Assembly: GCA_944989445.1 (NCBI GenBank)
Contig: CALYLW010000978.1
Location: forward strand, 62,001-126,000
DNA from: Ampullaceana balthica
Taxonomy: Eukaryota; Mollusca; Gastropoda; Lymnaeidae
Length of the DNA: 64,000 bases
Direction of reading: 5' to 3'
Positions 59,146-64,000 of this stretch are shown piece by piece. The notes under the pieces are model-generated. The model was given only the letters and a program-made list of their open reading frames with translations, searched no databases and was not told the DNA's origin. Numbering within the stretch: position 1 is the first letter of the stretch; each line of letters opens with the position of its first letter. The translations under genes were made by a program, and so were the position numbers.

Positions 59146-60035
59146 TCACATCTGTACATTATTAGAAACAGTTCTTCCTGAGGCGTATGACAAAAGTCCA
59201 TGCATAAAATAAAAACAGGGTATTAGTAGGCCTGACAGGACGTAACACAACAGCGAACGTTTCGGCAAAGAGCCTTCTTCAACGGACAAATAGTACACAA
59301 ATGAAACGAATAAAACGAAATAATAGAAAAAACACTTAGCTTCGGTGAAATCCAAGTAGTCCAGTACAGATAAAGCAAGGAGAGAAAAGTAAGAGCTTAA
59401 ATAGGAAAGGAAAGGGTGGGTGTGGCCAATCAATCAGCTTGTCAGTGCGAACACAACGTTGATCCCATGTGGTGTAAGAGTCCCATATTCATGGATTAGT
59501 CTATTCTCCAGACTGACCCGGCCGGGTGTGTTTGTACAAGAAACCAAGGCGGTGACAGACATGTCATCGACACCCATGTGGTCCCGTCCATTGAAGTGTC
59601 GGGAGACAGGACACTGTTTGTCTTGTTTAATGGCACGTACATGTTCCGCGATACGGCAAGAGAGTAACCTCCCCGTTTCACCAATGTACTTCAAAGGACA
59701 GCGCTTACACACAATGGTGTAGACCACATTGCGGCTAGTACAAAGATAGCCATTCCTAATCTTGAATGTCCCCTTAGGGAAGACAATCTGGTCCGTCTGG
59801 GTAACAAAGGGACATGTCTTGCAGCGATTACGACCACATGGCTTAGTGCCCAGATGGGAGGACGGAATAAGCAGACGGCTACGAACCAATAGGTCTCGCA
59901 TATTTTTGTCCCTCCTGAATACAATGAGGGGTGGGGTGGAAAATATGTTGTTTGTCTCAGGGACATTAAACAAGACAAACAGTTTATCATAAGGCCCCAG
60001 GAGGCTCTGTCGCTGGCTGCAGCCTCCCTAGAGTC
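59146..60035 (-). mobile_element. Penelope-like element, 5'-truncated
   Basis: The minus strand encodes the C-terminal endonuclease of a Penelope-like retroelement, followed by a 3' region with the family's typical gaagaaggctctttgccgaa block. The reverse transcriptase that should lie upstream is absent, so only the 3' part was inserted or retained. The left boundary coincides with the break in cassette homology near 59145. Confidence 0.75.
59434..60033 (-). CDS. GIY-YIG endonuclease part of the Penelope-like protein
   Basis: The open frame reads LIVFRRDKNMRDLLVRSRL, a Cys motif CGRNRCKTCP (the linker zinc motif usual in Penelope-like proteins), then VVYTIVCKRCPLKYIGETGR (the GIY-YIG core, VYxIxC...YIGETGR), LSCRIAEHVRAIKQ and LENRLIHEYGTLTPHGIN. 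The first methionine is at 59973 and the frame is open up to about 60033. Catalytic Tyr/Arg and a C-terminal Glu (LENR) are present. Without the RT domain it cannot retrotranspose by itself. No frameshift is seen in this domain. Confidence 0.85.
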
Positions 60036-60905
60036 TCCCCACAGCTGTACATAAGTTCTAACTAAATTGGTTTGTCAATCTGAATTTATAAGGAACTTAG
60101 AACTATTCCCCCCGCCTACCCGTTTATAATAAAATGAAAAAGTTGCTTTTTTTTCCCCCTTAAGCTACACTCTTCACACTAAATATCCTACAGTGGAAGA
60201 AAATCAATAGCCCCGAGCAGCATGCTCTTCATGGGTCTTCCCGGAAGACGCCCTCAGCCATCCTGCTCCCCCCTCCCAAAGGACTTACCAGCAGAGGAAC
60301 CCCGAAACGGTCAATGCTGAAGCGGCCGCCGAGGCATCCGGGACATAAAGCCGAAAAGCCTCCCACTGAAAGTGACCTCACAAGGAGGGGTGGAATTTTC
60401 CCTACTTCGATTTGCTACCACTTCGGTGCCACCCGGGCAAAGAACACGAGTCTCTATGGTTAGGACTGCCGCATAGCAGGTGATCTCCAATGACCTAACT
60501 AGGTTGTAGCCCCAACTGGAAGGTTTCCTCAGAGCTGGCGTCCGCTACGTCCTTTGTAGTACCTTTTGCTAATCCGTACTTGCGCTCCTAGCCCTAAACC
60601 GGCACCGCTCAATGGCTTTGCTAGTAAACTGAGGGTGACGAAACGGTCGCTTCGGAACAACCCGACCCTCAATGGGTACTGTGGTTTTCATCATCGGCAT
60701 TGCATCTGATGCTTTGCCTAAAATCCATAACGCAACTGTAATCATATGTGACTAGCAAATAACATAAACATAACGGATTTCGGCAATGCCTGCCAGGAGT
60801 TGTTGGTTTCAGGCTGCGGTCAGCTCCGCAACCTTTATCGTCCGTCGATCCACGTAGAGGCCAACCCCTTTTCTACAGTGCTTCACACTAGATCTTCCTA
60901 TTGAA
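60036..60905. other. GC-rich block of unknown nature
   Basis: It is clearly richer in G and C than its surroundings and lacks an open frame. It lies between the Penelope-like piece and resumed cassette homology, so it arrived with or next to that insertion. It could be untranslated or recombined element sequence. No tRNA, rRNA or satellite pattern was recognised. Confidence 0.4.
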
Positions 60906-61352
60906 AAGAGAATAAAACTAAGGGTTTTTAAAAAATGAAATTTACTTAAGTAACCAAAAGAAGAAATTCGATTTTGAAATACATTTTCAAGTAATATTTT
61001 TTATTGAGTATATTCAAAATGATTGACCTCCATCAATGTTATCCGACAATAAAGTCAATTGGAATGCACCAACTATATAGGCCCGTGCTACATATCATGT
61101 ACTGATGCACCATGGGTCAGGTGTTAGAGTCATCTTTAAGGGACGCGATTAGGTTTATAAACCAATGAAGTTTTACACTAGCTTATGCCAAGCATTGTTT
61201 TCAAAGCTTGTATTTTTGCAGAAATAATTTTGTGATGACAATACAGCAGAATGTCATAAAGACTTAATGTAAATTTAAATTGAGTATGGTTATATAATAA
61301 AACAAGCATATACAAATGTAAAATCAAAATGTTGTACTACAATTTGACTTAC

Positions 61353-61504
61353 AGTTTGATAAACTCTCCAATTGCTTATTGCCATGTTACACTCAGGACA
61401 CCTGCGTCGGTTTACAGAGCAAATGTCACACAGTCTTAGATGTTGACATGGGAACACAAGCCTGGAAATACGTCTTTGATGGTAGACACAGCAAAGTAGC
61501 AGAT
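61353..61504 (-). CDS. RING-finger exon, right copy, one zinc ligand lost
   Basis: It has the same length (152 nt), acceptor and GTAAGT donor (complement of 61347-61352) as the left exon. The protein reads DLLLCCVYHQRRISRLVFPC, QHLRLCDICSVN and RRRCPECNMAISNW. The second cysteine of the first zinc pair is tyrosine (codon at 61482-61484; TGC to TAC by comparison with the left copy). The other seven ligands remain. With this loss, zinc site 1 and hence E2 binding are expected to be impaired. A downstream final exon was not fixed, and the AG used in the left copy is not conserved here. Confidence 0.6.
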
Positions 61505-61590
61505 CTTTAATTTCATAGATCAGAAAAAATGAAATTACTTGTGTGAAGGGTGTCAAGTAAAGGGAGAGAAGTCAGTAAACAATAAGCCAA

Positions 61591-61806
61591 TATAATAACA
61601 CAGTCTTCCCCCTTTATTACAACTCTTTCAGATGGTAAAATGCGTTATATCCAACAAACAAACAAAAAAACGATTTTTTTTATTTTAAAAAAAAATATTT
61701 ATTTATCTTTTAAATAAACAAATCGTTTTTTTTTGGTTCTGTTGGATGAAACGCGTTTTACCATCTGAAAGAGTTGTAATAAAGGGGGGAAGACTGTGTT
61801 ATTATA
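61591..61806. mobile_element. Foldback MITE, ~216 bp
   Basis: tataataacacagtcttccc at the left is mirrored by gggaagactgtgttattata at the right. The inverted arms continue for about 75 bp (ctttattacaactctttcag, then atggtaaaa) around an A/T-rich loop. It sits in the intron between the right-copy BIR and RING exons and is absent from the left cassette. Confidence 0.85.
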
Positions 61807-62153
61807 TTCTCAGAACTCAGATACAGATAATTGACCCTATCCTAAGTGACAGCCTAATTAATATCCTGAAAATTAAATTACTTTCTTGAGCTTTCATTTT
61901 CCAGACTATTTAAAAATTCCCAATTACATATACAGCAAATAAAGATCAATTAAATAACTTTTCTTTAAATTTTTTTCCAATTAGTTCTTATATTGAAGAT
62001 TAAAAATTAATGTATTATTTTACACACACTCAATTAAAAAAAATCCATTTATAAAATATAAGTTATATTGATCAAGATAACCAAAAAGGGTTGATAAATT
62101 TTCATACTTTAAATTCACGTTTCAATAAAAATACATTGTATAAAGTTGTTTAC

Positions 62154-62617
62154 ATTGTAATGCTGCCTGACATGAGGGTTGATCACTGTAATGGAGAACG
62201 AATGGGCTTGGTGGAATAGGGCTGATGACTGTAATGGAGAACGAATGGGCTTGGTGGAATAGGGCTGATGACTGTAATAGAGAACGAATGGGCTTGGTGG
62301 AATAGGGCTGATGACTGTAATGGAGAACGAATGGGCTTGGTGGAATAGGGCTGATGACTGTAATGGAGAACGAATGGGCTTGGTGGAATAGGGCTGACGA
62401 CTGTAATGGAGAACGAATGGGCTTGGTGGAATAGGGCTGATGACTGTAATGGAGAACGAATGGGCTTTGTGGAATAGGGCTGATGACTGTAATAGAGAAC
62501 GAATGGGCTTGGTGGAATAGGGCTGATGACTGTAATGGAGAACGAATGGGCTTGGTGGAATAGGGCTGACCACTTGTATGTATCCACATTCAAAACAAAC
62601 CAGTCGATTGACATCAG
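62154..62617 (-). CDS. BIR exon, right copy, expanded by a 43-bp minisatellite
   Basis: The acceptor CAG (complement of 62618-62620) and donor GTAAAC (62148-62153) correspond to the left exon. The exon is 464 nt, exactly 344 (8 x 43) longer. It starts DVNRLVCFECGYIQVVSPIP and PSPFVLHYS, matching the left copy up to the BIR histidine, then repeats. The BIR's last cysteine (H-x6-C) reappears only in the final unit (LHYSDQPSCQAAL, in another frame). Because 344 is not divisible by three, the reading frame leaving this exon is wrong for the RING exon, which would be read out of frame. All three frames across the repeat are stop-free, so a long fused product is still produced on paper. Probably a pseudogene or a length-variable allele. 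Confidence 0.65.
62181..62569. repeat. 43-bp minisatellite, nine units
   Basis: The unit gggctgatgactgtaatgga plus gaacgaatgggcttggtgg plus aata is 43 bp. Nine units are present with only scattered substitutions (a/g at ggagaa/agagaa, gatgac/gacgac, ttggtgg/ttgtgg-type). The left cassette has one unit. Confidence 0.95.
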
Positions 62618-62689
62618 CTGTGAGTGATTACAGAGTTGTGAAACAGAAATTGTTAATCAATTTATAATTTCAAGTCTCGAAAAAATTAA

Positions 62690-63260
62690 ATGGGTGTTTA
62701 AAGTGTTTAAAAGCAACCTTTTTATGACAAGGTTTTAAAGGGTTTCTCAAATGTTGTAAAGATAACATTTTATTTCTTTTAAGAAATTGTAAGAATTGTT
62801 TTAAAAGAAATAAAATGTATTAAATTTTTTTTGAAAACCATCTTTCAAATATTTATATTGTAAACGAGTCATTGTGTTAACTACAGGCATATAGAAAATG
62901 TTACTAGAATATTTTTAGATTAGTCGGTGTACACTATGATTTCGACATATCAAATGATTTTCTAGTTTTTTACTATGAAGCTATATTTAAAATACTAATA
63001 TATTAAAAATTAAAAGTATATAAAAACAATAATATTTGACTTTTGGTATGCATATAATTTACAATCAAATGTAAGAACAAACTACGTCATTATATGATAA
63101 ACTGTATGGAGGTACGGTTCGATTTTCGATAACTTATTTTGCCTCCTAAAAAATTGTGAATTGAAAAAAAACAATTACTTACAAAATAAAAACAATGACT
63201 TTATTAGTTATAATTTTAATACCAGATATAATCACAATGTATGTTATGTGTTGGGTTAAA
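62690..63260. other. AT-rich stretch, nothing recognised
   Basis: No open frame or repeat stands out between the cassette and the LINE at the right edge. Confidence 0.5.
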
Positions 63261-63263
63261 CAT

Positions 63264-64000
63264 TTTTTTTTGAAATCCTGTTCTTTCATGTATTCGTGAA
63301 TGTTCATTCTCTTTTGGGTCGAGCCGTTAGGCTCTTAGGACCCGGTTCATTTTATCGCATGCGAGCCTCATCAAGCGGGCATCACCATAGAGGTACTCCT
63401 CTGCAGGTACCTTGACTTCTGCTTCCAAATCCCGGCACAGCTCGGGGCACTCTTTGAGTACGTGGGCCACCATCTCCTCCGGGTGGCCACACAGCCGACA
63501 GGCCATTTCCCTTCTAGTGTTAATCTTGTACAAGTAGCTTCGTGTGGGACAATGTACAGTTCTCATTCTAGTTCTAGTTATGAGCGTCTGATTGCTACGT
63601 CCAATTTTGCACCAGGAGTCGCTTTTGCTCGGTCGCGGCATGTACTGGAATACTTTTCTGGCCGTGCTTCCCTAGGCCCAGCCCTGAAGCCATTTCTCTC
63701 GGGAATGGTCCTTAAGCCACGATCTGACCCCCAGCTGGGTCATCGGGCGATCGGGTTGCGGCTGAGCTGAACCTTCTCTCGCCAACTTATCGACCCTGTC
63801 TGAATGAGGCTCGCAACTGTGCCCAGTGATATACTGAAGGACTACTTTTCCGCCTCGTGCTAGGTTTTCACCTACTGTTTCCAAAATGACACTGACCGTT
63901 TTGCGTCTCCAGAGAGGATCGACCCACAGTCTCGAGCGAAAACCGTGAGTCGTTAAAGACTACGACGGTCGGAAAAACCTTTCTTCTTGCTAGACGTCGG
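63264..64000 (-). mobile_element. RNase H-encoding LINE (I/Nimb-like), 3' end, cut by the window edge
   Basis: The minus strand carries an RNase H C-terminal piece, VVLQYITGHSCEPHSDRVDK and LAREGSAQPQPDRPMTQ (the LQWIPGHSGI.GNE.AD.LAK block), then the gag-like tail. A short A tract (complement of about 63265-63273) ends the element. Upstream RT lies beyond 64000. Confidence 0.75.
63327..63884 (-). pseudogene. LINE RNase H and C-terminal zinc-knuckle region
   Basis: Two open pieces in order: 63884-63672 (RNase H end: GHSCEPHSDRVDKLAREGS, then DHSREKWLQGWA-stop) and 63641-63327 (TRMRTVHCPTRSYLYKINTR, CRLCGHPEEMVAHVLKECPE). The second shows the C-x2-C-x8-H-x4-C knuckle that follows RNase H in I-type LINEs. 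A stop separates the two pieces, and the usual glycine/isoleucine after GHS is replaced by C. Coding continues to the window edge in changed frames. Confidence 0.75.

Noticed and set aside
62181..62569. CRISPR-like regular repeats
   Set aside because: Units are directly contiguous without unique spacers, and the genome is eukaryotic.
62115..62614. Three overlapping ~150-codon minus-strand ORFs
   Set aside because: They are the three frames of the same 43-bp repeat, not three genes; treated as one exon and one repeat.

Overview
The window is AT-rich invertebrate nuclear DNA: introns with GT..AG junctions, long microsatellites, and Helitron, hAT, mariner, LINE and Penelope-like elements. A lophotrochozoan, most likely a gastropod mollusc, fits best, because the host exons look like gastropod BIR/RING proteins and a gastropod PAN/Apple-like secreted family. 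This is inference from remembered families, not from a search.

Layout. 1-4.1 kb (minus strand) holds a BIR exon and a RING exon of an IAP-type gene, split by a degenerate hAT with a perfect 8-bp target duplication. 4.16-6.80 kb is a second hAT. 6.86-16.46 kb looks like a third, heavily nested hAT containing a mariner (6.99-8.36), a decayed multicopy gene (10.5-11.5) and a non-autonomous Helitron (12.26-16.22). 17.0-23.9 kb carries four phase-compatible minus-strand exons of a host gene that may be the N-terminal part of a BIR protein. Its large intron holds a LINE broken by a MITE and by a second LINE. 25.0-26.7 kb is a CRE-bearing MITE with an insert, 27.7-27.9 kb a Pro/Gly/Met minisatellite, and 28.9-31.5 kb a hAT of the same family as the 4.2 kb one. 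32.5-34.4 kb is mostly microsatellite.

36.9-49.76 kb is a repeat-array Helitron interrupted by an 8.1-kb Helitron (39,267-47,366). The inserted element has canonical ends and an uninterrupted 1,566-residue Rep/helicase reading frame. It is the best candidate in the window for a recently active element. 51.1-55.8 kb holds three exons of a PAN/Apple-like host gene with an apparent frameshift. 57.4-59.0 kb is a triplicated unit of about 550 bp. 59.0-62.7 kb is a second copy of the BIR/RING cassette from the left edge, with a Penelope-like element and a foldback MITE inserted. Its BIR exon is expanded by nine 43-bp units. The right edge is the 3' end of an RNase H-encoding LINE.

The most unusual signal is that 43-bp exonic minisatellite. 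The exon is exactly eight units (344 bp) longer than its paralogue, has no stop in any minus-strand frame across the repeat, and the unit is not a multiple of three. Copy number therefore sets whether the downstream RING exon is read in frame. The two cassettes also act as each other's pre-insertion control for the mobile elements in each.
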